DNA of 34,292 nucleotides from an uncultured Rickettsiales bacterium (GCA_903828265.1 CAIKLL010000030.1:1-34292); one strand, 5' to 3'. Positions 6,846-16,908 are shown, numbered from the stretch's first letter. The notes: generated from the sequence alone by a model not told the origin. Numbers and translations are program-made.

Positions 6846-9368
6846 TTAATAAGAGCCTTTAATTCTATAAGGTGCAGATATAATTCCTCCGTGCTTTTTG
6901 TCGCCAGTAAAAATTTTTCCTATAACCGGCACATAGCCAACAAGTGAGCTTAAACCATAAAGAGAAGGTGTAACTTGCCCTGAAAGATCCGTAGTTCTCT
7001 TGGACGTATCTACATCTCCCTGCATAGTAAAACTAAAAAAAGGCCCTACTGCTTGGCTATGGGATATATGTAAAATTCCTTTTTGAAAGTTGAATTCGCC
7101 TTTCATATTAGAAAATATTATATCCTTGTTACCGCTAATCATGTTAACAAAGCCAGGAACAGAAACAACAGATACAAGTTTGGTAAGAGAAGGAGCATTA
7201 TATAGAACAAAACGCTCAAATTCAAATTTTCCATCTATAATAGGAATTACCTCGCCAGCAGCTATTTCTTTCCTACTAGCTGTTAAAAGCAAAAACATAC
7301 TTCCTGCCCTCATATCTTCATAAGCTCCAATCCCTTTAAGTAAAGCCCCGGCATTGTCCGATTTTACTAACCATTTTTCTAAATTACCTTCTTGGGTAAG
7401 GTTCATTTCAACTTTTTTAGAACCGATTTTTGCATCAATTTGACCCTGGTAACATTTTATGTAAGTGCATTTAAAATTTAATTTTAAATCATTAAGTAAA
7501 ATATCGTTTTTTAATTTTACTTTATCTACGGCAAGTTGCATTTTAGTGGTGCCTGCATCCCTTTCTTTTTCAAGAAATTGGAACATATCAGCTCTAGATA
7601 AATCAAGGGTTTTACCTTTAATAATTATATCAAAATCCCCTTTACTGATTATTATACTTGAAGAAAGTTCGGTTTGCCGATGATTAATTTTATCCAATAT
7701 CATTTTAGTAGTGGCCTCATTAATATCTATCAAGCCGGTGATATTAAGATTATTATCTCCATCAACCTTAAAGTTAATTTTTCCTTTTGTAGTGGACTCT
7801 AAAAGCCCATTTAAAATAAAATTCGATTTCTCCCCTTGTTTCTTGTGAATCCCTAATTTATCAAAATATAGGTCTAAATTCTTTAAATCAGAATTAACAG
7901 TAATTCTCCCTTCATCATTTATATTAATATATTCAAAATTTAACTTTGAATTACCGCCAAGTAATTTTACGAAACCAATTTTTTGAGGTTTTTTGCTAGA
8001 TTTACTAAATTGCAGCTTAGTTATTATGTTTAATTTATGATGAAATTCTGTCTCATCTTCAAAATTTTGAATAAACTCTATTTCAGAATCAAAACCGTTG
8101 ATTTTGCCTGCACCTGTTATTTGAAGTCTATCACTGCTATATTTACCGAAAATATTTCCTTTATTAAGGATAATTTTATTGTCAAAAATAGACAACTCCG
8201 TATTTGGCATTTTCGCAGTTATATCATAAGTGTCTTTAGAACCCGGTTTTAGAGGGATTTCTATTTTTATATCAATATCTGCTTTTCCGGAAAATTTTGT
8301 CAAATCAATAGCAGCCTGCTGCAGCATTTTATGAATGTGGGCTGTAATAAAATCCCTTAGAGCGCTAGTAGGACCTTGAGCTTTTGCAGTAATCAATAAT
8401 TTAGTATTTTCCTGGCCTTGCCAAGCCATATGTATCAAGCCATTAGTAATTTCAATACCAGTCGAATTTGCTTTATTGATAATAAAGTCTGTAACCATCC
8501 CTTTTTGCAAAACATCAATTTGCATATTAGTTAAAGGAGGTAATTCATTATTGTAAACAAACTTTAGATCCTTTACTTTAACAAAACCTTTTATATTTTC
8601 TCCGTTATAATTATTGTTCTTAATGTCTTCTTCTGCCACATTAACACTAAATTCACCAGATTCAAGTATCCCTTCTTTGATAAATTCATTCAAGAAAATC
8701 AATAAGTCATTCTTCGGGTATAAGTAATAAATAGGTTTATAAATAGTTATAGGTAAATTTTTTACATTTCCTATAAAATTAATATTATTATTAACCTCAC
8801 CGTGCAGGTCAAAAGCTACCTCCTCCTTAAAATTTACGTTGATATCATATTGAGATTGTTTATTTGATAACGAGTATGCTATTTGGGCTTTTCCATTCTG
8901 CAGTTCTATTGTATTAGCAACGTTAGCAGGCGCATTTCTATAAAAAATATCGTCTATGGATAACCAAAGGTTAGATTTACTTTTTATAAAATAGTTTTCA
9001 TAAGAAATCTTTACTTCACTAGTTGAAATCTGCTGATTCTCAGGAGCAGCAACACTTGCCTTATCTATCTGAACAACGGCAGAAAATCTGGATTCTTTAT
9101 AATTTAGATCAAAATTATAATTAATTATGATATTATTTAAGGTAAATTCGATACCATTTCTTGATATGACAATCGAATCTATCCGTGCCTGATTGCCTTC
9201 AAAAGCTAGATAACCGATTTCAGGATCAATTTTCTTTAACTGAAAATAATATTGTAAGGCATAATTAATGGGCGTATTTAATTTTCCTGCCTTTAATCCG
9301 TAAATAGCTAGACTTACGACCACAATAAAAACCATGGTTAAAATAATTAGTGTGCGTAAGGCTTTCAT
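6846..9368 (-). CDS. AsmA/YhdP-like envelope protein with C-terminal AsmA-like domain
   Basis: An 840-residue protein with one N-terminal membrane helix (about residues 5-26) and a long periplasmic part. The body is rich in alternating beta-strand patterns, typical of AsmA-like proteins, which form long grooves. The C-terminal 150 residues (GKFEFERFVLYNAPSLTKL through GYVPVIGKIFTG and a final PYRIKGSY) strongly resemble the AsmA-like/DUF3971 C-terminus found in alphaproteobacterial YhdP relatives. Known family members help move phospholipids between inner and outer membranes. E. coli YhdP is longer (about 1,266 residues). It is a stand-alone minus-strand gene, convergent with hemW (39 bp gap) and divergent from udg (160 bp gap). 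Function as a lipid carrier is inferred from the family. Confidence 0.75.
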   Translation of the reverse strand: MKALRTLIILTMVFIVVVSLAIYGLKAGKLNTPINYALQYYFQLKKIDPEIGYLAFEGNQARIDSIVISRNGIEFTLNNIIINYNFDLNYKESRFSAVVQIDKASVAAPENQQISTSEVKISYENYFIKSKSNLWLSIDDIFYRNAPANVANTIELQNGKAQIAYSLSNKQSQYDINVNFKEEVAFDLHGEVNNNINFIGNVKNLPITIYKPIYYLYPKNDLLIFLNEFIKEGILESGEFSVNVAEEDIKNNNYNGENIKGFVKVKDLKFVYNNELPPLTNMQIDVLQKGMVTDFIINKANSTGIEITNGLIHMAWQGQENTKLLITAKAQGPTSALRDFITAHIHKMLQQAAIDLTKFSGKADIDIKIEIPLKPGSKDTYDITAKMPNTELSIFDNKIILNKGNIFGKYSSDRLQITGAGKINGFDSEIEFIQNFEDETEFHHKLNIITKLQFSKSSKKPQKIGFVKLLGGNSKLNFEYININDEGRITVNSDLKNLDLYFDKLGIHKKQGEKSNFILNGLLESTTKGKINFKVDGDNNLNITGLIDINEATTKMILDKINHRQTELSSSIIISKGDFDIIIKGKTLDLSRADMFQFLEKERDAGTTKMQLAVDKVKLKNDILLNDLKLNFKCTYIKCYQGQIDAKIGSKKVEMNLTQEGNLEKWLVKSDNAGALLKGIGAYEDMRAGSMFLLLTASRKEIAAGEVIPIIDGKFEFERFVLYNAPSLTKLVSVVSVPGFVNMISGNKDIIFSNMKGEFNFQKGILHISHSQAVGPFFSFTMQGDVDTSKRTTDLSGQVTPSLYGLSSLVGYVPVIGKIFTGDKKHGGIISAPYRIKGSY

Positions 9369-9528
9369 TAGCTTAATAAGAAATTAGTTTAATTACCACA
9401 ATAGTATAACATCCTTTATCTTACAAGCCATCAACCTTGTTAGCGTAGTTTTTATTTTACTTTTGTTAATTTTAGAGTAATCTGTAGCCTTAAATTGATA
9501 GTAAGACTGAATAATCTGCAGAGTATTA

Positions 9529-10833
9529 ATGAAAATTACATTTATTGGTAGTGGATACGTAGGACTAGTATCTAGCGTAATGATGAGCCATTTAGGCCAT
9601 TCTGTCACTTGCCTTGATATTGACAAAGTAAAAATTAATAAGCTAAAAAATTTGGAAGTCCCAATTTTTGAAGATAGATTAGAAGAATATTTAACTAAAT
9701 ATGGAAATACAGATAGGCTAAATTTTATATGTGGGTACGATAAGACGATCTATGAATCAGAAGCAATATTTATTGCCGTAGGGACTCCTCAAGGAAATAA
9801 CGGAAATGCAGATTTACAATATATTTTTGAAGCCGCTCTTAATGCCGCGGAATATGCCAATCCAGATTGCGTATTTGTTATTAAATCTACCGTACCACCA
9901 GGAACTTGTAAAAAAGTTAAAGAGTTATTGGAACAAAATGGTTTTAATAACCCTATAGTGTCTAATCCGGAGTTCTTGAGGGAAGGCTCGGCAGTACATG
10001 ATTTTTTATATCCGGATAGAATTATTATAGGCTACGAATCTGGGTTAGCGTTGGAAACCCTAAAACAGATATATAAACCGCTTCGTGACCGAGGAATACC
10101 GATTCTGGAAACTGATCTGATAACTTCCGAATTAATAAAGTATGCTTCAAATAGCTTTTTAACTTGTAAAATTGCATTTATTAACGAGATGGCTGATTTA
10201 TGCGAGATTATTGGTGCAAATATAAATCAAGTTTCTACTGGTATAGGTCTTGATAAAAGAATAGGCTCTGATTTTTTAAAAGCAGGTCCTGGGTTTGGCG
10301 GATCCTGTTTTCCAAAAGATATTTTAGCTCTTCAATATTTAACCACTCAAGTAAAATCCGATTTTCTTGTTTTAGATGCTGTTATTAAAGCAAATGAAAA
10401 GAGAGTGAGGTTAATAGTAGAAAAAATCAAAAAATTTCTTGGCGGTAATGTGCAGGAGAAAAAAATTACTATTTTAGGTTTAAGTTATAAAGCTGGCACT
10501 GATGATTTAAGAAGCAGCCCGGCAATCGAATTGATAAATTTGCTTTGGGAAAACGGCGCCGAGGTAAAAGCTTATGATCCGCAAGGTATGCCAAATGCCT
10601 ACAAATATTTCGGCAATAAACTGGTTTGTGGTACTTCTGCTGTTGAGGCAGCGCATGGTGCTGATGCTATAATTGTAGCCACTGAATGGCCTGAGTTTGC
10701 GGAAATCGATTATGCAAAACTTCTACTGAAATTAAATAACCCCTATATTATTGACCTTAGAAATATTTTAGATAAAAAAATGCTAACTAATTTAGGATAT
10801 AAATGTTACTTTGTTGGGCAAAAAATCAGTTAA
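9529..10833 (+). CDS. udg: UDP-glucose 6-dehydrogenase
   Basis: A 434-residue enzyme oxidising UDP-glucose to UDP-glucuronate with two NAD+. The N-terminal Rossmann domain opens with GSGYVG (7-12). The middle holds the substrate and catalytic residues: NPEFLREGSAVHDF (146-159), K204 and N208 in ELIKYASN, and the catalytic cysteine C260 in GPGFGGSCFPKD. The C-terminal UDP-binding domain contains GLSYKAGTDDLRSSPA. Length is normal. A weak AGAG element precedes the start. It lies 28 bp ahead of the phosphoethanolamine transferase. UDP-glucuronate could feed surface polysaccharide or LPS sugar synthesis; no partner glycosyltransferase is in the window. Confidence 0.95.
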   Translation: MKITFIGSGYVGLVSSVMMSHLGHSVTCLDIDKVKINKLKNLEVPIFEDRLEEYLTKYGNTDRLNFICGYDKTIYESEAIFIAVGTPQGNNGNADLQYIFEAALNAAEYANPDCVFVIKSTVPPGTCKKVKELLEQNGFNNPIVSNPEFLREGSAVHDFLYPDRIIIGYESGLALETLKQIYKPLRDRGIPILETDLITSELIKYASNSFLTCKIAFINEMADLCEIIGANINQVSTGIGLDKRIGSDFLKAGPGFGGSCFPKDILALQYLTTQVKSDFLVLDAVIKANEKRVRLIVEKIKKFLGGNVQEKKITILGLSYKAGTDDLRSSPAIELINLLWENGAEVKAYDPQGMPNAYKYFGNKLVCGTSAVEAAHGADAIIVATEWPEFAEIDYAKLLLKLNNPYIIDLRNILDKKMLTNLGYKCYFVGQKIS

Positions 10834-10861
10834 TTAAATACAGAATTTGGCGTTAATTTGA

Positions 10862-12406
10862 ATGATCAAAATCGTTCCCGGTTTATTTTTTCTTGCAGCT
10901 AATTATTTATTTTTAAAAGAAGCATATTTTCTTAATACATCTCAAGAGTTTGCAAGTATAGCTATATTCCTATTATGCTCGTTTTTACTTATCTCATTAA
11001 TAGGTTTAGTGATGCCTGGTATGCTTTTTTCATCCTTGGTTTATCTCTACCTACTAATAGCTAGTATAATTAATTACTTTAAATTTTATTATAAAATTGT
11101 TATTTCTAGTACTTTAATTCAGAGTGTGATACACACCGATACTAGGGAAGTTTCTGAATTATTTAACGTCTCGTTTCTTATTTGGTTTGTACTCACTGGA
11201 ATTATACCATGCATCCTGTTTTGGCTAATAACAAAGCATACTACCCTACTACGCCATAAAGCCAAAGATATCCTAATAATAGGGGTATTCCTAATAACCG
11301 GCTTAATCTTTAATATACTTATTTTACCGGCTAATATTCATACTTTCCGTTACTTAAGTAATGCTTTATGCTCATTTATGCCATTTAATTACATTATAAG
11401 TTTAAGAAATTACCTCTCACTCTACAAAAATACTAATCCTGCCGAAAATATAAATAAGGTTTTTAATTTTGAGATTGATCCGAGTGATCAGAAAAATTTA
11501 AATGTAATATTAGTTATCGGAGAATCGGCGCGCGCAGATAGGTGGGGAATCAACGGTTACCAAAGGAATACGACACCGAATTTGGCTCATCTGCAGAACC
11601 TCATTACTTATAAAGAGGCATATTCATTAGCTACCAATACCCCTTTAGGGATACAAAGCATAATGAAGAAAGAAGGATATTATCATTTATCCTCCTTTAT
11701 TAAGGTGTTTGATCAACTAAAGTTTGAAACTTATTGGTTTTCTAATCAAGGTACCAGGTATAAATTAATTAATTTAATTGCTGCAGAAGCTTCTAGAAGC
11801 ATTTTCAGCGATGATATAAGAATTTCCAATACCGGTAACAATTACGATACTGATTTGATACCTTTCGTTCAGGAGATGTTAATCAAAAATAAAAATAAAT
11901 CTAATATGGTAGTCCTTCATACCATAGGTAGTCATAGATTATACGATTTAAGGTACCCAAATGAGTTCAAAATTTTTAATCCTACATGTATAAATGACCA
12001 ACTTTACTATTCTACAAATGAGTGTTTAGATACAGAAAAATTAGGTAATTCTTATGATAATACAATAGTTTACACGGATTATTTCTTATCAGAATTGATC
12101 AAAATATTGGAAGAAACTAATTCAATTCTTATATATATTTCTGATCATGGCGAGTCTTTAGGAGAAAACGGAATATATGCTCATTCCTACCCTTTCGAAC
12201 TAGCCCCGGTAGAACAAAAACATATACCTTTAATAATTTGGGCATCTCAAAAGTTTTTAGCTAAAAAAAATAACCTCGATAAATTTATCAATGCTAGTAA
12301 AAAAACCGGCCTTAAAATAGATCAAAGCAATATATTTCATTCAATACTTGATTGTGTAGGGATTAAGTCCAAAGCAATAGATTATAATAAGAGCTTATGC
12401 CATTAA
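10862..12406 (+). CDS. Phosphoethanolamine transferase (EptA/MCR-like, sulfatase superfamily)
   Basis: A 514-residue inner-membrane enzyme: about five N-terminal membrane helices (to residue 160) followed by a periplasmic alkaline-phosphatase-fold domain. Active-site landmarks line up with EptA/MCR: metal ligand E221 in VIGESARADR, predicted nucleophile T260 (39 residues after the Glu, the same spacing as E246-T285 in MCR-1), H358 in GSH, D428-H429 in SDHGES, and H454 in KHIP. Family members transfer phosphoethanolamine from phosphatidylethanolamine to lipid A or other LPS positions. The two cysteines that flank the nucleophile in MCR/EptA are replaced (L256, S266). The acceptor cannot be predicted. 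The gene follows udg by 28 bp, which suggests co-expression for envelope modification. Confidence 0.87.
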   Translation: MIKIVPGLFFLAANYLFLKEAYFLNTSQEFASIAIFLLCSFLLISLIGLVMPGMLFSSLVYLYLLIASIINYFKFYYKIVISSTLIQSVIHTDTREVSELFNVSFLIWFVLTGIIPCILFWLITKHTTLLRHKAKDILIIGVFLITGLIFNILILPANIHTFRYLSNALCSFMPFNYIISLRNYLSLYKNTNPAENINKVFNFEIDPSDQKNLNVILVIGESARADRWGINGYQRNTTPNLAHLQNLITYKEAYSLATNTPLGIQSIMKKEGYYHLSSFIKVFDQLKFETYWFSNQGTRYKLINLIAAEASRSIFSDDIRISNTGNNYDTDLIPFVQEMLIKNKNKSNMVVLHTIGSHRLYDLRYPNEFKIFNPTCINDQLYYSTNECLDTEKLGNSYDNTIVYTDYFLSELIKILEETNSILIYISDHGESLGENGIYAHSYPFELAPVEQKHIPLIIWASQKFLAKKNNLDKFINASKKTGLKIDQSNIFHSILDCVGIKSKAIDYNKSLCH

Positions 12407-12532
12407 CTTTATTTCCCTAATGGTAAAATTTCACTAGGTTAAGCATATTCTGACAGTTTAAAGATTAACCTTATATACCAACAAAGAGGTTATTTATGAT
12501 ACTATAGGAATAAACAGGTTAAGGTAAGGTCA

Positions 12533-13234
12533 ATGGAAAAAAATAATTCCTGGATTACCAAGTATGAAAATTGCTTTTATTCTGAGAGGTTAATTACAAA
12601 GCTTATTTCTTTAAGTGAAAAAACCAAAAACAGAATTAACTTATTAGAAATTAAAAAGGCAATCTATTATGCTAAAAAGTATCACGGGGTACAGAAGCGT
12701 GAGTCAGGAGAACCATATTATTCCCATCCACTTGAAGTAGCGTACATGATTTCTGATTACTTATTTAGGACAGATATAATTATTACGAGTATATTACACG
12801 ATACTATCGAAGATACGGATCTCACCTTTGAAATGATTCAGACTGAATTTGGCCCATTAGTCGCAAGCCAAGTAGCGGATCTTAGCTGGATTAAAGTAGC
12901 GGGTGAAAAAATTAGCTCGGCAGAAATGGTTAAATCTCTGTGGCTCCAAAAGAAATATGATCTTCTTTTAATTAAACTATTTGATAGATTACACAATATA
13001 CAAACTATCAGCGTTAAGACCCCCCAGAAGATTCATAAAATAGTGGAAGAAACTATAAGTACTTTTTTAGTTCTTGCGGTGTACCTTAATATCCCTGATG
13101 CTGAAAAACAAATTGTTCATTTATGTGCTAAATATATAAACCCTAAGTTGCTTGATGAAGAACATTCCCGCCCTTTTGGGAGCGATCAAAATCTTCTTTC
13201 TCTAATTTCTCAAAATGATTTAAACCGTAAATAA
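12533..13234 (+). CDS. RelA/SpoT-type HD hydrolase domain protein (short SpoT)
   Basis: A 233-residue protein that holds only the HD phosphohydrolase domain of RelA/SpoT enzymes. Metal and catalytic positions are intact: H51 in KKYHGV, SHP at 64-66, H89-D90 followed by E93-D94 in HDTIEDT, and the DRLHN box (151-155). These predict Mn-dependent removal of the 3'-pyrophosphate from (p)ppGpp. The synthetase, TGS and ACT domains are absent, as with the split short SpoT genes of Rickettsia. A good SD-like AAGGTAAGGT lies just before the ATG. The 3' end overlaps the convergent transporter gene by 92 bp. Substrate specificity (alarmone versus another nucleotide) is not proven. Confidence 0.85.
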   Translation: MEKNNSWITKYENCFYSERLITKLISLSEKTKNRINLLEIKKAIYYAKKYHGVQKRESGEPYYSHPLEVAYMISDYLFRTDIIITSILHDTIEDTDLTFEMIQTEFGPLVASQVADLSWIKVAGEKISSAEMVKSLWLQKKYDLLLIKLFDRLHNIQTISVKTPQKIHKIVEETISTFLVLAVYLNIPDAEKQIVHLCAKYINPKLLDEEHSRPFGSDQNLLSLISQNDLNRK

Positions 13235-14483
13235 ATGAAATTGCCGTCGGAACTACAACAACTAAAATTCCCCAATTACCTAAATATTCTGAACAATACA
13301 CTAGCCCGAAGGCAGTAACTATGTATACAAAAGCACGGGATAATGCATATGCAAAGGTTGTATAAGTAAAACGTTTAAAAACTGGAAAGCGCTTGTAAAA
13401 AATTGGCATAGCAGGCGTTCCCATGTATCCAAATACAGCGATAACTGACTGAATCAGCAACATTTGGAAAGGAGATTGGATATTATCAAGAAAATATGGG
13501 CAAAATAGGATAAATATTGTAAATATTATTAGCCTAACTCTTACAATTTTTAAAGGATATATTTTATAACTTAAATATGATAACACTACCCAAGCAAACA
13601 GTTGGATTAATGACACAATAAAATTTTGGTGAATTACTTGTTCCGGAGTAAAATGAAATAAATTTTTAAGGATATTTCCGCAATACATATATGCAAGGTA
13701 AAAGCATACCGGCCATGAGCATTCTATAAAAAATAATGAAAGAGCCGTTTTCTTATTTACCTTTTCAGTCCAGATAACATTTTCTTTTAAAATATTTGGG
13801 TCTCGTTTAATTTGTGCTAAAGCATTTTTCACTCTACGTTTTGCATCTGCAAAATCAGGAGTTTCCCTAAGCCTCGTTCTCGCAACTGCACCGACAATTG
13901 CTACTAATGCCCCAACCCAAAAAGCGATACGCCAGTTAAAATTAAAGGATGTAACAAACGTGGCAACCGCTAAAGCAAATACTCCTCCAAGAGCACTACA
14001 AATTGATGTAATTGTTACGGCCGGATATTGTATCGGCGGCTTAGTGATCTCAGTAATATATATATTTGCTCCTGTTACTTCTCCCATAGCAGATAAACCT
14101 TGTACCATTCTGCATATAGTTACCAGCCAGGAAGCAGTAATTCCTATTTGCGAGTAGGTTGGTAGGCTTGCCATCAATATACAGGATAAAGACATCATCA
14201 TTGTAGTTATGATAACAGTAGCCTTACGACCTATATTATCGCCGATATAACCAAAAATTAGTGCTCCAAAAGGCCTTAAAACGTAGGTAGAACAAAAAGC
14301 AAAGGCGGAAAGTAAGCTTGCAGTGAAAGGGTCTGCCTTGGGAAAGAAAAGCTCGTTAAGGAGAACTGCCATATGGACATACAGTAGTAAATCAAAATAT
14401 TCAAGAAAAGTTCCTACAGATAATAATCCAATTGCTTCTTTTTGCTCTGAGCTTAATGAATGAGACGTCTGACTATTGTACAT
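13143..14483 (-). CDS. proP: MFS transporter, ProP (proline/betaine) type
   Basis: A 446-residue major facilitator with about 12 membrane helices. The metabolite:H+ symporter signature is present: GTFLEYFDLLLYVHM near residue 24, the motif A loop GYIGDNIGRK (78-87) between helices 2 and 3, and RMVQGLSAMGEVTGANIYI in helices 4-5. The R-rich cytoplasmic loop RTRLRETPDF follows helix 6. Rickettsiae carry several ProP-like paralogues for import of host compatible solutes or other metabolites; the true substrate is unknown. Its 3' end overlaps the converging HD-domain gene by 92 bp. It is divergent from the DUF2608 gene with an AT-rich 110-bp spacer. Confidence 0.85.
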   Translation of the reverse strand: MYNSQTSHSLSSEQKEAIGLLSVGTFLEYFDLLLYVHMAVLLNELFFPKADPFTASLLSAFAFCSTYVLRPFGALIFGYIGDNIGRKATVIITTMMMSLSCILMASLPTYSQIGITASWLVTICRMVQGLSAMGEVTGANIYITEITKPPIQYPAVTITSICSALGGVFALAVATFVTSFNFNWRIAFWVGALVAIVGAVARTRLRETPDFADAKRRVKNALAQIKRDPNILKENVIWTEKVNKKTALSLFFIECSWPVCFYLAYMYCGNILKNLFHFTPEQVIHQNFIVSLIQLFAWVVLSYLSYKIYPLKIVRVRLIIFTIFILFCPYFLDNIQSPFQMLLIQSVIAVFGYMGTPAMPIFYKRFPVFKRFTYTTFAYALSRAFVYIVTAFGLVYCSEYLGNWGILVVVVPTAISFIYGLNHFEKLEKEDFDRSQKGGNVLHQAT

Positions 14484-14593
14484 CTAAAATATTTATTTTG
14501 ATTTCGGTTTATTCTTTTAGTATTACTAATTTATATTTAAAATTAAACTATAATTTTAAATAATATTCGTAATTTATTCTAAAAATAGTTTTT

Positions 14594-15472
14594 ATGAAAA
14601 ATATTATTTGGCTAATTACTTTATATATTTTTGCAGCAACAAATATGACCACATATGCCCAAATAACCGAAATTACCGATTTTCAACTTCTTGAATCTAG
14701 TATTAAGAATATGGATTCAAATACTCTAGTTATATTTGATGTAGATCACGTACTGATCATGCCTACCGATGAATACAGCCTTAATAGAAATCCTTATCGC
14801 AGGCAATTATGGCAGGACCTAAAGCTAAGATCTTCAGAAGAAGAGTTCAAGTTTTTACGCAGTATCGCAGTATCATCAGCCAAATGGCGTCTAGTAGATA
14901 CTAATATCATGACTGTACTATCTGAGTTAAAAAATAAAAATATCCCAACAGTTGCTTTAACCTCTCTTGCAACTGGTAAATTTGGCATTATAGAAAAAAT
15001 GGAAGATTTACGGATAAAAGAATTACAGAGTGTAGGAATTGACTTTACTAATTTAACACCGCTTCATGGAGAATTACCCATAAATGAATTAAAAAGTATG
15101 CACGGTACTCCAATGCTAAAGGCCGGAATTATTTTAACAGCAGAAGTAGATAAGGCTAAAACCTTGGAATATATCTTACGCCAAAAAAATTACTATCCTA
15201 AAAAAATAGTATTTATTGATGATCAACTAAATAACCTGGAATCATTAGAAAAGATTTGTACAAAACTGAAAATAAAATTTGAAGGCTTCCACTACACCGC
15301 TGTATCCTTAATGACTACCTCTAGTGTCGACAAACAACTAGAAGACTTACGTATTAAAATTTTAGAAAAAGAGCATCGCTGGCTAAGTTACGAAGAGGTA
15401 GCTAGCAGAATGAATAACCCTCCTTTTATTACTTCTCTCACCAAAAATCAAGTAATAAAGGCCGATAGGTAA
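14594..15472 (+). CDS. Secreted DUF2608 protein, HAD-like
   Basis: A 292-residue protein with a clear signal peptide (hydrophobic residues 4-18, likely cleavage after TYA at about 22) followed by a HAD-like fold. Motif I is FDVDHV with D49 and D51, motif II is the threonine in ALTSLATG (T123), and motif IV is VFIDDQLNNLES with D209-D210. This arrangement matches the DUF2608 family known from Rickettsia, Legionella and other intracellular bacteria. A phosphatase-like activity in the periplasm or outside the cell is inferred, with no known substrate. A TATAAT hexamer occurs at 14549-14554, 40 bp upstream of the start, but no convincing -35 box pairs with it. Confidence 0.78.
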   Translation: MKNIIWLITLYIFAATNMTTYAQITEITDFQLLESSIKNMDSNTLVIFDVDHVLIMPTDEYSLNRNPYRRQLWQDLKLRSSEEEFKFLRSIAVSSAKWRLVDTNIMTVLSELKNKNIPTVALTSLATGKFGIIEKMEDLRIKELQSVGIDFTNLTPLHGELPINELKSMHGTPMLKAGIILTAEVDKAKTLEYILRQKNYYPKKIVFIDDQLNNLESLEKICTKLKIKFEGFHYTAVSLMTTSSVDKQLEDLRIKILEKEHRWLSYEEVASRMNNPPFITSLTKNQVIKADR

Positions 15473-15523
15473 TGCCGGTTAAAAATTACATTTTTATATT
15501 TATTATATAGCTCGAGTAATAAA

Positions 15524-16891
15524 TTAACTATTGTTAAAGCCGCTAAAAATAGATAGCTTAACCTGCCCATCTTTAAGGTTAGCTGTTATGTGTTTAGAAG
15601 ATTGAGCCTCTGATACTGTAGAAATATAATTATTACGATGATCTTTTAACATAGCGTAACCTCTAGCTAGTACTTTATTATAATCTAGGCTAGCTAGAAT
15701 AGAGCTATTGATTGATAGTTTATGCTCAAATCGATTTAACAAGGTAGTTTTTTTGACTAACAGATTATTTTGTAAATGATTTAATTGCAGATATTTATAA
15801 TATATTATTTTTGTCGGTTTAAAACGAGAATAAGGAAAGTATTGAAGAGCAAGATTTTTTTGCTTTAACAAGTTTGGTAGCGAGCCGGTTAACCTAAAAC
15901 CTAAATCATCCAGTTTTTGTATATTATAATTTAAATAGTTTACTGGATATTGTAATAATCGATTGTAATTACTCAAAATGTGAGCTTTATGTTTCAATAA
16001 TGTAGAAACTCGTCTTTCTATATTATTATATAATGAACTCACTTTATATTTTAAATTGCTAATAACCGGAACAGCAAACTCAGCCGCAGCAGTAGGGGTA
16101 GGAGCTCTTAGGTCAGCAATAAGGTCGAGCAGGGTATAATCAGTCTCATGACCTACAGCAGATATTATAGGGATAGATGAATTAAAAGCAGCCCGTACTA
16201 CTATTTCTTCATTAAATGGCCATAGATCTTCTATTGACCCTCCTCCCCTTGCTATAATTATCACATCCGGTTTTAGTTCTTCTTCTAATAAATTAAAACC
16301 ATTTATAGCAGTAGTAATTTCATTAGCAGCGTTTGCTCCTTGAACAGTTACAGGCCAAATACATAAATGGACAGGGAGCCTATCGGTAATTCTATGAATA
16401 ATATCTTTTATAACTGCACCGGTTAAGGAAGTAATAACCCCTATTTTTTTTGGCAAGTAAGGGATCTTTTTTTTATATTCTTCTTTAAATAACCCTTCTT
16501 CTTCTAATTTTTGTCTTCTCTCACTCAAAATTTTTATAAAAGCTCCTACTCCTACCGGTTCAATCAATTCTACTGCAATCTGATATTTTGATTGACCAGC
16601 GTAAGAAGTGATTTTCCCGGTAACAATAACTTCTAACCCTTCGGCAAGAGAAAATTTAACTCTAGAAAGGCAATGCCTCCAGCAGGTTGCAGCTATAACA
16701 GCATTTGTATCCTTTAAATTAAAGTACCCATGTCCTGATGAAGCAATTTTAAGACCTGACACTTCCCCCTTGATCCGAACGGTAGAAAAATTATTTTCAA
16801 GTAGCCATTTAATTTTATTTGATATCTCAGTTACTGAAAATTCATTTTTGCCGGCAGGCATATCATTATTGAAATCATTAATATTAAGCAT
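15524..16891 (-). CDS. xseA: Exodeoxyribonuclease VII large subunit
   Basis: The catalytic subunit of exonuclease VII, which degrades single-stranded DNA. It has an N-terminal OB fold (about residues 18-110), then the catalytic core with GVITSLTGAVIKDI, ARGGGSIEDLWPFN and SAVGHETDYTLLDLIADLRA, and a C-terminal coiled-coil region rich in Asn, Leu and Lys. I start it at the second ATG (MLNINDFN, about 455 residues); an ATG at 16909 adds six residues but has no better ribosome-binding site and overlaps the lptD promoter. The small subunit XseB is not in the window. It is transcribed divergently from lptD. Confidence 0.92.
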   Translation of the reverse strand: MLNINDFNNDMPAGKNEFSVTEISNKIKWLLENNFSTVRIKGEVSGLKIASSGHGYFNLKDTNAVIAATCWRHCLSRVKFSLAEGLEVIVTGKITSYAGQSKYQIAVELIEPVGVGAFIKILSERRQKLEEEGLFKEEYKKKIPYLPKKIGVITSLTGAVIKDIIHRITDRLPVHLCIWPVTVQGANAANEITTAINGFNLLEEELKPDVIIIARGGGSIEDLWPFNEEIVVRAAFNSSIPIISAVGHETDYTLLDLIADLRAPTPTAAAEFAVPVISNLKYKVSSLYNNIERRVSTLLKHKAHILSNYNRLLQYPVNYLNYNIQKLDDLGFRLTGSLPNLLKQKNLALQYFPYSRFKPTKIIYYKYLQLNHLQNNLLVKKTTLLNRFEHKLSINSSILASLDYNKVLARGYAMLKDHRNNYISTVSEAQSSKHITANLKDGQVKLSIFSGFNNS

Positions 16892-16908
16892 AATATTTAT
16901 TACTATCA

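Noticed and set aside
9369-9528. Promoter boxes for udg and the AsmA-like gene
   Set aside because: Candidate hexamers such as TTGATG with TATACT have wrong spacing (20 bp), and the plus-strand options match poorly.
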